Origin: an uncultured Chelatococcus sp.
Lineage (GTDB): Bacteria > Pseudomonadota > Alphaproteobacteria > Rhizobiales > Beijerinckiaceae
Length of the DNA stretch: 49,404 bases
Direction of reading: 5' to 3'
NCBI GenBank assembly: GCA_937863995.1
Contig: CALMIK010000087.1
Coordinates: 1-49,404, forward strand
This document shows positions 1 through 7,826 of this stretch, piece by piece. The stretch's first letter is position 1. Every line of letters starts with the position of its first letter. The translations under genes and the position numbers were made by a program. The notes under the pieces were generated by a model, which was given only the letters and a program-made list of their open reading frames with translations, was not told the origin of the DNA and did not search any database.

Positions 1-407
1 CTCCAGGCATAAAACCCAGAAGACGCAAGAAAAAAACGCCGCCTACGATTCTCTTCCAAACCATATTGTCAAAGAACGGTGCGCCACACTTCCGGCAAAA
101 CCGGCAGGCGCTCCAGATGGGCAATGCCGAAGCATTAACATCTAGATATTCAGAAACAGAATGTCAACCCCAGATTTTCAAACCCGGGTCAAAACATCCC
201 AGAAATCAGAAAAACACTCGCTCGCCGCAGAAACGAACCCCGCAGCGCCGGTGTGACGCTCTTCTAGGACTAGTCCCTGGAAAGGTCAATAGCAAAAAAA
301 TTATCCACACGCTTCAACAGATGCTTTTTTGAAAACCGCCCTGCCCCGCTGAAAGCCGGCGCGCTCGAGAGCGCCGCCCGCGAGCTGATGAAACGGCCAA
401 AAAAGAA
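1..407. other. Left-edge intergenic region, no convincing gene
   Basis: I see no convincing coding sequence here. An 88-codon open frame at 66-332 has no recognisable motif and no clear ribosome-binding site. The stretch is poorer in GC than the rest of the window and has several A-runs. It holds one perfect DnaA-box sequence, TTATCCACA, at 301-309, but no cluster of such boxes. Confidence 0.5.
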
Positions 408-441
408 GCCCGCCACCATATATATGGCGACGGGCTTTTTT
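408..441. terminator. Bidirectional intrinsic terminator
   Basis: A 28-nt hairpin (408-435) with arms starting gcccg and ending cgggc is followed by six T on the plus strand and preceded by an A-run at 399-406. It can therefore act in both directions. On the minus strand it lies about 40 nt past the stop codon of the L,D-transpeptidase gene. Two internal arm positions are mismatched. Confidence 0.75.
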
Positions 442-482
442 CGAGCTTGGCGTGGCTGGTGAAACGCAACCAGCGCAGGAAA

Positions 483-1055
483 TTAGCGCATCACGACCAC
501 GCGTGCGCCGACCTTCACGCGGTTATAAAGATCGACCACATCGTGGTTCATCATGCGGATGCAGCCCGACGACACGGCCTGGCCGATGGTTTCCGGCTCG
601 TTGGAGCCATGGATTCGATACAGGGTCGATCCAAGATACAGAGCCCGCGCGCCGAGCGGATTGTTCGGGCCGCCCGGCAAATAGGCCGGAAGATCGGGGC
701 GGCGCTTGCGCATCTGTGGCGGCGGAGTCCAGCCCGGCCACTCGGCCTTGCGGGTTACCGTCTGGGCCCCGCCCCACTGAAATCCCTGGCGGCCAACGCC
801 CACGCCATACTTGAGCGCCTTGCCACCCGGCTGCACAAGGTAGAGACGGCGCTCCGCCGTGGAAATCACAATGGTGCCGGGCTTATGCGGCCCGCTATAA
901 TCGACGGTCTCGCGCAGAATCGGCGAGGCGCGCGGACCGAAATTCTCAGGCTGCGCCAGCGGCTCCTGGGTGAGCGGGTCGATCTGATGGGCAACGGAAG
1001 GTGTGGTGACGACCAGAGCTGCGCACAACCCGGTCAAAGCGGCGATCCAGCGCAT
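483..1055 (-). CDS. L,D-transpeptidase (ErfK/YbiS/YhnG family)
   Basis: Predicted exported peptidoglycan cross-linking enzyme of about 190 residues. A hydrophobic signal peptide follows the start (MRWIAALTGLCAALVV). The YkuD catalytic motif is complete: HGSNEP at about residue 149, then SSGCIRM with the nucleophile Cys near 165 and its Arg at 167. The family makes 3-3 cross-links in peptidoglycan or attaches proteins to it. I chose the internal ATG at 1055 because AGGA lies about nine bases upstream and the signal peptide begins there; an in-frame ATG at 1112 would add 19 residues before it. A terminator follows the gene, and it appears to be transcribed alone. The exact substrate (3-3 cross-link or lipoprotein attachment) cannot be read from the sequence. 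Confidence 0.9.
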   Translation of the reverse strand: MRWIAALTGLCAALVVTTPSVAHQIDPLTQEPLAQPENFGPRASPILRETVDYSGPHKPGTIVISTAERRLYLVQPGGKALKYGVGVGRQGFQWGGAQTVTRKAEWPGWTPPPQMRKRRPDLPAYLPGGPNNPLGARALYLGSTLYRIHGSNEPETIGQAVSSGCIRMMNHDVVDLYNRVKVGARVVVMR

Positions 1056-1679
1056 GATAAATAGTCCTGAATTTCCCCAACCATAAACGCTGTACGGTTT
1101 GTGATCGTACAAGCGTCAGCCAATTATTTTGTGAACCGAATCAGCCAGCGCCGCAATAGCGCGGCACGGAATGACAGGCGATATGGCGCGTCGCCTCGCA
1201 CGGATTCCGACGTTCACTTGCGTATAATCAACTGATATATCTGGTGGAAATGTACATTTACCATTGCGCGCAAGATTTGTCGCGTCGGGACTCTCAGTTT
1301 CACTAAACCGTGATAGCCCGACCAGCGTTGGCACCGGCATTGCTTTTCGGAGCCCTCGAACGGAGGCAAGCCACCTTTCAAATTAGGATAAGCCGTCTTG
1401 CCTCGAGCGTATCAGCTCACTGACTTCAGCCGGGACCGGACCGCTTTTGAGTGGATCCTGCAGGTTCGCAGCCCCGAATCGAATCGCTCAATTCAGGCCT
1501 GCGGAGCCCCGCGTCACCACGGTCCGTTCAAAATTTGAATTTTGTCACTGTTTCGTCACTGCCACAGGTGTCATTCGACGGAGAAAATGCGTATAGGCAA
1601 GTTTGCCGGTGTGGGCTGGGTACGGGAACCCGCGCCGAGGCCCCCCTACGTTGTTGCCCCGTGCGAGGTGAAGACATCC
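1056..1679. other. Divergent intergenic region between ldt and icd
   Basis: This 624-bp gap separates two divergently transcribed genes and should contain both promoters. I see no credible gene in it; a 74-codon minus frame at 1116-1340 lacks motifs. It contains two dyads: AAATGTACATTT (1248-1259), extended outward by short complementary flanks, and CAAAATT-TG-AATTTTG (1529-1544), about 135 bp upstream of the icd start. Either could be an operator, but no regulator can be assigned. Confidence 0.45.
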
Positions 1680-2900
1680 ATGAGCAAGATCAAGGTGGCG
1701 AACCCGGTCGTCGAACTCGACGGCGACGAGATGACCCGGATCATCTGGCAGTACATCAAAGACAAGCTGATCCATCCTTATCTCGACATCGACCTTAAGT
1801 ATTACGACCTCGGCATCGAGAACCGCGACAAGACGGAAGATCGGGTCACGGTCGAATCCGCCGAGGCGATCAAGCAGTATGGCGTGGGCGTCAAGTGCGC
1901 CACCATCACCCCCGACGAGGCGCGCGTCGAGGAATTTAACCTCAAGCAGATGTGGCGCTCGCCCAACGGCACGATCCGCAACATCCTCGGCGGCGTCATT
2001 TTCCGCGAGCCGATCATCGCCCGCAACGTGCCGCGCCTCGTGCCGGGCTGGACGCAGCCCATCATCATCGGCCGCCATGCCTACGGCGACCAGTATCGCG
2101 CGCAGGATTTCCGCGTCCCCGGCCCCGGCAAGCTCACGCTCACGTTCGTCGGCGACAACGGCGAGAAGATCGAGCGCGAAGTGCACGCCTTCAAGGGCCC
2201 CGGCATCGCCCAGGCGCAGTTCAACCTCGATGATTCGATTGCCGACTTCGCCCGTGCGTCGTTCAATTACGGTCTGGCGCGCAAGTATCCGGTCTACCTG
2301 TCGACGAAGAACACCATCCTGAAGGCCTACGACGGGCGCTTCAAGGACATCTTCCAGGAGATCTACGAGGCCGAGTTCAAGGCGGCGTTCGAGAAGGCCG
2401 GCATTCATTACGAGCACCGCCTCATCGACGACATGGTGGCATCCTCGCTCAAGTGGTCCGGCGGCTATGTCTGGGCGTGCAAGAACTACGACGGCGACGT
2501 GCAGTCCGACACGGTGGCGCAGGGCTTCGGTTCGCTCGGCCTCATGACCTCGGTGCTGCTGACGCCCGATGGCAAGATCGTGGAATCGGAAGCCGCGCAC
2601 GGCACCGTTACGCGTCATTACCGCGAACACCAGAAGGGCAAGGCGACGTCGACCAACTCGATCGCCTCGATCTATGCCTGGACTCGCGGCCTGGCCCATC
2701 GCGCCAAGCTCGACGACAACGCGGAACTCGCCCGCTTCGTCGCCACGCTGGAGAAGGTCGTGATCGACACCGTCGAATCCGGTTTCATGACCAAGGATCT
2801 CGCCCTGCTCGTGGGCGCCGATCAGAAGTGGCTCTCCACCACCGGCTTCCTCGACAAGGTCGACGAGAACCTGCAGACGGCCATCGGCGCGCTGAAGTAA
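1680..2900 (+). CDS. icd: NADP-dependent isocitrate dehydrogenase
   Basis: TCA-cycle enzyme that oxidatively decarboxylates isocitrate to 2-oxoglutarate with reduction of NADP. The 406-residue length and the sequence match the eukaryote-like homodimeric (type II) form common in alphaproteobacteria. Visible family marks are [12 protein letters not shown] near the N-terminus, the isocitrate-binding SPNGTIRN segment (Ser94, Asn96, Arg100) and the coenzyme-side GTVTRHYR and SIFAW-like (SIYAW) segments. The ATG at 1680 is preferred over an upstream ATG at 1542: it has a GAGG motif upstream, and the family's N-terminus begins at MSKIKV. A strong terminator follows the gene. Confidence 0.97.
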   Translation: MSKIKVANPVVELDGDEMTRIIWQYIKDKLIHPYLDIDLKYYDLGIENRDKTEDRVTVESAEAIKQYGVGVKCATITPDEARVEEFNLKQMWRSPNGTIRNILGGVIFREPIIARNVPRLVPGWTQPIIIGRHAYGDQYRAQDFRVPGPGKLTLTFVGDNGEKIEREVHAFKGPGIAQAQFNLDDSIADFARASFNYGLARKYPVYLSTKNTILKAYDGRFKDIFQEIYEAEFKAAFEKAGIHYEHRLIDDMVASSLKWSGGYVWACKNYDGDVQSDTVAQGFGSLGLMTSVLLTPDGKIVESEAAHGTVTRHYREHQKGKATSTNSIASIYAWTRGLAHRAKLDDNAELARFVATLEKVVIDTVESGFMTKDLALLVGADQKWLSTTGFLDKVDENLQTAIGALK

Positions 2901-2943
2901 GGCGCGGGAGCCGGATGGCCTCCGGCCAGACGCAAGCAAGACA

Positions 2944-2980
2944 ACAAAAAAACCTCCCGGAGCGATCCGGGAGGTTTTTT
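2944..2980. terminator. Bidirectional terminator between icd and lldD
   Basis: A perfect 11-bp stem (aacctcccgga / tccgggaggtt, 2951-2976) with a GCGA tetraloop is flanked by an A-run on the left and a T-run on the right. It sits between two convergent genes, icd on the plus strand and the alpha-hydroxy-acid dehydrogenase on the minus strand, and can serve both. Confidence 0.9.
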
Positions 2981-2998
2981 ATGACCGACGACAGTTTC

Positions 2999-4150
2999 TC
3001 ACGGGGCGCGGTCGAGGATGCTTGCGTCCACGGCGCGGATGTCGCGTCGTCCGCACAGCGCCATCGATATGTCGAGTTCCCGGCGAATGATCTCAAGCGT
3101 CCGTGTCACGCCCGCCTGTCCGCCGGCGCCAAGTCCATAAAGGAACGGCCGGCCGATCCACACGCCCTTCGCGCCAAGCGCGACCGCCTTGAGCACGTCC
3201 TGCCCGGACCGCACGCCACCGTCGAGATGCACTTCGATGCGGTCGCCCACGGCATCGACGATTGCCGGCAGCGCCGAGATCGACGAACGCGCGCCATCGA
3301 GTTGGCGGCCGCCGTGATTCGAGACGATGATCGCATCCGCTCCCGATTCGGCGGCAAGCCGCGCGTCCTCCGGGTCGAGCACGCCTTTGAGAATCAGCTT
3401 GCCGCCCCATTTTTCCTTGATCCAGGCCACGTCCGCCCACGACAGGCGCGGATCGAACTGCTCGGCGGTCCACGACGACAGTGAGGACACGTCCGTGACG
3501 TTGCTCGCGTGGCCAACGATGTTGCCGAACGTGCGGTTTTTCGTGCCCAGCATGCGCAGGCACCAGCCCGGCCGCGTCGCCATCTGCCATACGTGGCGCG
3601 GGGTGAACTTCGGCGGCGCGGAAAGGCCGTTGCGCAGATCCTTGTGACGCTGTCCGAGAATCTGCAGGTCGATGGTCAGCACCAGCGCCGAGCAACCGGC
3701 CGCGCGCGCCCGCGCGATGAGGCGGACGATGAAGTCGCGGTCGCGCATCACATAAAGCTGAAACCAGAACGGCTTCGTCACCGCGGCCGCAACCGCCTCG
3801 ATCGAGCAGATGCTCATAGTGGACAGGCAGAAGGGCACGCCAAAAGCCTCGGCCGCCCGCGCGGCATGAATTTCGCCGTCCGCGTGCTGCATGCCGGTCA
3901 GGCCGGTCGGCGCGAGAGCCACGGGCATGGCGACGGCCTCGCCGGCCATTTCGGTGGCAAGCGAGCGGTTCGTCATGTCCACGAGCACCCGCTGACGCAG
4001 GCGGACATCGGCGAAATCGGCCTCGTTCGCGCGGTAGGTATGCTCCGTCCACGATCCCGAATCGGCATAGTCGAAAAACATTTTCGGCACGCGCCGGCGG
4101 GCAAGGTCCTTGAGGTCGGCGATGGTGAGCGCGGATTGCATGGAGCGCAT
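2999..4150 (-). CDS. lldD: FMN-dependent alpha-hydroxy-acid dehydrogenase (L-lactate dehydrogenase-like)
   Basis: Flavoenzyme of the glycolate oxidase / L-lactate dehydrogenase family, about 383 residues, oxidising a 2-hydroxy acid to the 2-oxo acid. Visible features are the N-terminal FDYADSGSW with the conserved Tyr, TIDLQILGQRHKDLRNG, the catalytic His in SNHGGRQLD, and the C-terminal phosphate-binding HLDGGVRSGQDVLKA and IGRPFLYGL. It has the long loop 4 typical of membrane-associated LldD or mandelate dehydrogenases, so quinone may be its acceptor. I chose the ATG at 4150 because GGAAA lies upstream; 4141 and 4198 are alternatives. There is no lactate permease next to it, so the substrate is uncertain. 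Confidence 0.88.
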   Translation of the reverse strand: MRSMQSALTIADLKDLARRRVPKMFFDYADSGSWTEHTYRANEADFADVRLRQRVLVDMTNRSLATEMAGEAVAMPVALAPTGLTGMQHADGEIHAARAAEAFGVPFCLSTMSICSIEAVAAAVTKPFWFQLYVMRDRDFIVRLIARARAAGCSALVLTIDLQILGQRHKDLRNGLSAPPKFTPRHVWQMATRPGWCLRMLGTKNRTFGNIVGHASNVTDVSSLSSWTAEQFDPRLSWADVAWIKEKWGGKLILKGVLDPEDARLAAESGADAIIVSNHGGRQLDGARSSISALPAIVDAVGDRIEVHLDGGVRSGQDVLKAVALGAKGVWIGRPFLYGLGAGGQAGVTRTLEIIRRELDISMALCGRRDIRAVDASILDRAP

Positions 4151-4262
4151 GGTCTGTCGTTTCCCAATCGTGCGAGCAACAGTCGATGCGACTTGCAATG
4201 CAACTTTCCGGAGACGATGTAAATCAGTGGGAGAAGAAGTACGAAAGGCCGATGAGATTGAT

Positions 4263-5168
4263 TCAGCGGCCTCTGATCGAGTCCGCGCAGGGCGTGCCTA
4301 TCGAAAGCTCCAGATGCGCGAGGGTCCGGCGAGACTGACTGCACAAGGCATCGTGGGATCCTCTATCGCGATAATAGCTCAGTGCAATGACCGCGCTGTA
4401 CAGCGCCCATCCCTTTGCGCGAAGCCGGTCTTCGGCAACGAGTTCGCAAGCGTCGCAAAAAATGTCGCGAGCGGAAGCCTCAACCCATGTCCACGCCGCA
4501 GCGTAGTCCACGGCGGGGTCGCCAACCGCGCATAGCCCCCAGTCGATCACGGCCCGCAAGCGTCCGCCGCTGGCAATCAGGTTATCAGCCTTCAGATCGC
4601 CATGCAGCCAGACAGACCCTCCACGAAATGCCGCGGCGCAGGCCGAGTGCCACAACTCCCGCGCCGCTCCAGCATCGATTTCGTCAGCCAGAACGTCGAT
4701 TGCCGGAAGGACAGCGGAAGATAACGTTTCCAGCGCCGCCCCCCTGCGATCGGCAAGGGGCGCGCCCTTGGTGCCCTTCGCATGCAACGCCTTAAGAAAT
4801 CCCGCAAGATCGCGAGCGGCTTCGACAGGATCGTCAATGTTGTCGGGAAAAGCATCTTCGCCCTCTAGCCAATCGACAACGGCAAAGTCACACATCACAC
4901 CGATGTCCGCGCGTCCCCTGAAACGTACATGCGGCACAATCAGCGGGAGGTCCGCAAGAAAGGGTAGCCACTCAAGCTCCTTCCGCATCGACTGCACGGC
5001 AGATTCGCGGCTCGGAAAGCGCAGCAACAGGTCGTCGCCCAGACGATACAGTGCATTGTCAGTTCCCGAGGACAGCAGGCGACGGATTGGGAGCCCTGCC
5101 CACAGAGGAACATGCTCAACCACAAGCCGCCGCGCGACAGCTTCATCCGAAAAGATGTTCGCTTCCAT
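4263..5168 (-). CDS. APH-fold phosphotransferase (aminoglycoside phosphotransferase family)
   Basis: Small-molecule kinase of the APH/choline-kinase fold, about 301 residues. The N-lobe has the nucleotide-loop pattern SSGTDNALYRLGDDLLLRFP, the catalytic loop is HGDLKADN (Asp and Asn both present), and the metal-binding motif is VIDWG. The family includes aminoglycoside and macrolide kinases but also many enzymes with other substrates, so resistance cannot be asserted. I prefer the ATG at 5168 to that at 5267, because the longer reading would run through the large palindrome at 5179-5342. The gene and its surroundings are poorer in GC than their neighbours, which together with the palindrome suggests horizontal acquisition. 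Confidence 0.8.
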   Translation of the reverse strand: MEANIFSDEAVARRLVVEHVPLWAGLPIRRLLSSGTDNALYRLGDDLLLRFPSRESAVQSMRKELEWLPFLADLPLIVPHVRFRGRADIGVMCDFAVVDWLEGEDAFPDNIDDPVEAARDLAGFLKALHAKGTKGAPLADRRGAALETLSSAVLPAIDVLADEIDAGAARELWHSACAAAFRGGSVWLHGDLKADNLIASGGRLRAVIDWGLCAVGDPAVDYAAAWTWVEASARDIFCDACELVAEDRLRAKGWALYSAVIALSYYRDRGSHDALCSQSRRTLAHLELSIGTPCADSIRGR

Positions 5169-5178
5169 ACGCGCTCTA

Positions 5179-5342
5179 AGAGCGCCTAACAAAACCTCCG
5201 GGTTGAGGATGGCCTGGGGATTTTGGTCATCCTGCAAGACGCCAAACGCAGTCGATGCTGGTTGCATCGGCGAGGATTGGCAACGCAGCAGGGGACCAAA
5301 AGACCGGGCCAGCCGACCCCGCGAGGTTTTGTTAGGCGCTCT
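5179..5342. repeat. Large imperfect palindrome with attC-like ends
   Basis: The outermost 20 bases of each arm (5179-5198 and 5323-5342) are perfectly complementary. Inside them the arms pair imperfectly, with bulges, down to a small hairpin CGATGC-TGGTT-GCATCG near 5252-5268. The ends contain GCCTAAC (5184-5190) and GTTAGGC (5331-5337), which fit the integron attC terminal consensus RYYYAAC and GTTRRRY. The distance between those ends is 154 bp, at the long end for attC sites. The start codon of the phosphotransferase lies only about 10 bp outside it. No integrase is present in the window, so a palindromic element of another kind is possible. Confidence 0.45.
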
Positions 5343-5417
5343 AAATGCTGGGCTTCAGATCCGGCGGCGGGACATGCGCCCCCTCAAACGCCAAAGCGAT
5401 AATTGCAAAGTGCAACG

Positions 5418-5452
5418 AAAAGCCGCCCGCGATCTAACGCGGAGCGGCTTTT
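5418..5452. terminator. Bidirectional intrinsic terminator
   Basis: A stem with AAAAGCCGC (5418-5426) pairing with GCGGCTTTT (5444-5452), and an inner CCGCG/CGCGG helix, gives A- and T-tracts on the two sides. It lies downstream of the small membrane-protein gene on the minus strand and would end its transcript before the attC-like palindrome. Confidence 0.75.
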
Positions 5453-5538
5453 CTTGGAATCACGCACCGATTTTACGTCCGGAAGACCGCAGCCGATTCC
5501 CGGTTCGATACACTGAATAAAGAGCGGCTTCGAGCGGC

Positions 5539-5691
5539 TCAGTGCGACAAGAACGCCGCGGCCCAAACTCCTGCCACAGGCAAGAACACGAGCACGAGCA
5601 TGAGCACGAGAAGCCATGCCACGGAGCGATCGGCACGGGTGTCGTCGTAACGTGCAGCCGTGAGGCTGCGCTGAACTTTTGCAGAGGTCAT
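5539..5691 (-). CDS. Small single-span membrane protein, 50 residues
   Basis: I do not recognise this protein. It starts MTSAKVQRSLTAARYDD and then has a hydrophobic segment of about 23 residues (26-48, beginning WLLVLMLVLVF), ending in SH. This predicts one transmembrane helix with a short charged N-terminal tail. A strong ribosome-binding site, AGGAAGG, lies about 8 bases before the ATG at 5691, and an intrinsic terminator lies about 90 bp past the stop. These two flanking signals are the main reason to think it is a real gene. Its ribosome-binding site falls inside an inverted repeat (5693-5741), which could limit translation. Confidence 0.6.
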   Translation of the reverse strand: MTSAKVQRSLTAARYDDTRADRSVAWLLVLMLVLVFLPVAGVWAAAFLSH

Positions 5692-5692
5692 T

Positions 5693-5741
5693 GGCTCACC
5701 TTCCTGTCGATCGGGCCGTCAAACGGCCGATCCGGTGAGCC
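5693..5741 (-). promoter_or_regulatory. Hairpin covering the ribosome-binding site of the small membrane-protein gene
   Basis: Outer arms GGCTCACC (5693-5700) and GGTGAGCC (5734-5741) are perfectly complementary, and an inner GATCGGGCCGT / ACGGCCGATC helix is nearly so. In the minus-strand transcript the right-hand outer arm contains part of the AGGAAGGTG ribosome-binding region, so folding would hide it. There is no T-run, so it is unlikely to be a terminator. Confidence 0.45.
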
Positions 5742-6027
5742 TGTCGAAAATCAGGCTGTCCAGAGGGCCGTAGACGGCGAACGCGATCGACTTGTACTGT
5801 CGCTGGGCATGATTTCCGATTTTCCGATAGGAATGCGCCACGCGGTTGCGCGACACAGAATGTATGGATGGTAAATGGGGCCAACACGAGGCGGCGTCAA
5901 GGAAAAAATGTGCGGCCGGAAAAATTTTCCGCAGCGCATGCTCTACCGGCGAGCAGCCCTTGCGATGCCTTCGCGCAAGGCTAATCTGGAACCATCGGAA
6001 ATAGCCGCAAGAACGCATGGAATCGCG
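5742..6027. other. Intergenic region upstream of nudC
   Basis: I see no gene here. The reading frame of nudC remains open back to an ATG at 5875, but that extension (51 residues, basic and low in family motifs) lacks a good ribosome-binding site. The promoter of nudC is expected in this stretch; I cannot place it confidently. Confidence 0.4.
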
Positions 6028-7008
6028 ATGACACAGGAACGGGCCGCCCCATCTCCGGGCGAGGCTTCCACCACGCCCGAGCTGTCGGCGCGCACCGCCT
6101 TCGGCACCAACCGGCTCGACCGCCATTCGGAGCGGCGCGAAAACGAGGCGCAACTTGCCGCCTTCCGGGCGGATGCGCGCGCACGCGCCTTCATTATCGC
6201 CGGGGACACACCTCTCCTGAAGGCCACGGCCGGACCGGAGCGCGCCCGCTTCACGCTGGCGGAGGCCACGGCGTTAGGCACGGCGCGCGAGACCGCCTTT
6301 CTCGGCATCCTCGACAGCGTGCCGCTGTTCGCCCTGCTCTACCCGGCGGAACTGGCGCAATCCCTCGAGCAGACATCGGACATCACGCCCGCGAATCTGC
6401 GCGCGCTTGCCTCCGAGGGCGCGTTGCCGCCCGACGAACTGGGGCCGCTCGGCGAGGCGAAGGCGCTGATGGACTGGCATCGCCGGCACGGATTCTGCGC
6501 CAACTGCGGCACGCCGACACTTGCCTTCACCGGCGGCTTCCGGCGCGATTGCCCGTCGTGCGGCGCGCAGCATTTTCCGCGCGTCGATCCGGTGGTGATC
6601 ATGTTGGTGACCGATGGCGAGCGCTGCCTGCTCGGCCGCCAGCCGCAATTCGCGCCCGGCATGTACTCGGCGCTGGCCGGTTTCGTGGAACCGGGAGAGA
6701 CCATCGAGGACGCCGTGCGCCGCGAGATCATGGAGGAAGCGGGCGTGCCCGTTGGCGCTGTGCGCTATCTGGCCTCCCAGCCGTGGCCCTTCCCGTCGTC
6801 GCTGATGATCGGCTGCGCGGCGCGGGCGCTGGCGCTCGACATCGTGGTCGACCGGCTGGAGCTGGAAGACGCGCGCTGGTTCTCCCGTGAGGAGGCACGG
6901 CTGATGCTGGCGGGCGAGCACCCGGACGGCCTCACCGCGCCGCGGCCCATGGCCATCGCCCATCATCTGCTGCGCGCCTTCGTGGAGGCGGACGGCGCCC
7001 TCATCTGA
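6028..7008 (+). CDS. nudC: NAD(+) diphosphatase / Nudix RNA-decapping hydrolase
   Basis: Nudix hydrolase that splits NADH to NMNH and AMP and removes NAD caps from RNA. It has 326 residues from the ATG at 6028. An N-terminal NudC-type domain is followed by a zinc ribbon, CANCG and then CPSCG 19-20 residues later. Next come the Nudix box (GFVEPGETIEDAVRREIMEE) and the NudC signature SQPWPFPSSLM, which separates NudC from other Nudix enzymes. All catalytic glutamates of the box are present. The ATG at 5875 would give a longer N-terminus with no family match. The gene appears to be monocistronic; a TPR gene begins about 130 bp downstream. Confidence 0.93.
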   Translation: MTQERAAPSPGEASTTPELSARTAFGTNRLDRHSERRENEAQLAAFRADARARAFIIAGDTPLLKATAGPERARFTLAEATALGTARETAFLGILDSVPLFALLYPAELAQSLEQTSDITPANLRALASEGALPPDELGPLGEAKALMDWHRRHGFCANCGTPTLAFTGGFRRDCPSCGAQHFPRVDPVVIMLVTDGERCLLGRQPQFAPGMYSALAGFVEPGETIEDAVRREIMEEAGVPVGAVRYLASQPWPFPSSLMIGCAARALALDIVVDRLELEDARWFSREEARLMLAGEHPDGLTAPRPMAIAHHLLRAFVEADGALI

Positions 7009-7136
7009 TACGGCCTCAATATCGGAAAACGCCGATCTCGCTTTCGCCGCATCGCTGTGTTAATGCTCCCGCTCGCCTTCGATATTCTTGCATGCGGCCC
7101 CGGCCGGCGCAGCGGACCTCCATACAGCAGACCCTC

Positions 7137-7793
7137 ATGACCGACATCTTTCGCGAAATCGACGAAGACCTCCGCCGCGACCGCTATTCGAAGCTGTTTC
7201 GCCGCCTCACGCCCGCCATTGTCGCGGTGGTGGTGCTGATCGTCGCCGGCGTGGGCGGCTGGCAGACGTGGCGCTGGTTCGAGCAACAGTCGGCGGAACA
7301 GGCGGGCGGACGGTTCGAGGAAGCGCTGCAGGCCGCGCGCGAGGGTCGGGGCGCGGAAGCCGAGGAGGCGCTCAAGGCCATCGCCGCCGACAGCCCGGCC
7401 GGCTACCGCCTGCTCGCCCGTTTCCGGCTCGCCGGTATCGAAGGCAGCAGGGACGCCGCCGCCGGAGCGGCCGCGTTTACAGCAATCGCCAACGATAACA
7501 GCGTCGATGCCACCTGGCGCGATCTCGCCAAACTGCGCGCGACACTGCTGCAGATCGGCACGCTGTCTCCGGACGAGGTGCAGGCCGCGTTGCAGCCGCT
7601 CGCTGCCCCCGGCCAGCCGTGGCGCTTCTCGGCGCTGGAGACGCTCGGCGTCGTCGCGCTCGACGCCGGCCGTTTCGAGGATGCGGGGCGCTGGTTCGAC
7701 CAGATCGTCACCGACCCCTCCGCACCCGCAGGCTTGCGCCGGCGCGCGCAAGAGTTCTATCTGGCGCTTGTCGCCGGCGGTCCGTCGGACTGA
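7137..7793 (+). CDS. Membrane-anchored tetratricopeptide protein (YfgM-like)
   Basis: A 218-residue protein with a short cytoplasmic N-terminus (MTDIFREIDEDLRRDRYSKL), one transmembrane helix at about 25-43, and an alanine-rich helical C-terminal region typical of TPR_21/YfgM proteins. In gammaproteobacteria YfgM interacts with the Sec translocon and envelope chaperones, and its gene lies near bamB and der. The same neighbourhood appears here: der follows after 33 bp. I infer a periplasmic role in envelope protein folding. The start at 7137 is chosen because the conserved N-terminus begins there; an in-frame ATG at 7092 is less likely. Confidence 0.8.
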   Translation: MTDIFREIDEDLRRDRYSKLFRRLTPAIVAVVVLIVAGVGGWQTWRWFEQQSAEQAGGRFEEALQAAREGRGAEAEEALKAIAADSPAGYRLLARFRLAGIEGSRDAAAGAAAFTAIANDNSVDATWRDLAKLRATLLQIGTLSPDEVQAALQPLAAPGQPWRFSALETLGVVALDAGRFEDAGRWFDQIVTDPSAPAGLRRRAQEFYLALVAGGPSD

Positions 7794-7826
7794 GTTTTCG
7801 TCATCAAGTTTGCGTCTGGAGTTACC

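Noticed and set aside
30..330. Chromosome replication origin
   Set aside because: Only a single DnaA box, with no AT-rich unwinding repeat or origin-linked gene in view.
1116..1340. Possible 74-residue protein upstream of ldt
   Set aside because: No ribosome-binding site, no motif, and it lies in an expected promoter region.
1545..2939. Long open frame on the strand opposite icd
   Set aside because: It is a mirror of the icd reading frame in GC-rich DNA; its product has no recognisable domain, while icd is certain.
4199..4262. Second attC site downstream of the phosphotransferase gene
   Set aside because: I looked for RYYYAAC and GTTRRRY ends with a palindrome between lldD and the kinase stop and found none.
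5542..5874. Plus-strand 110-codon frame near the small membrane protein
   Set aside because: It lies antisense to the 50-codon gene, which has the better ribosome-binding site, hydrophobic helix and terminator.
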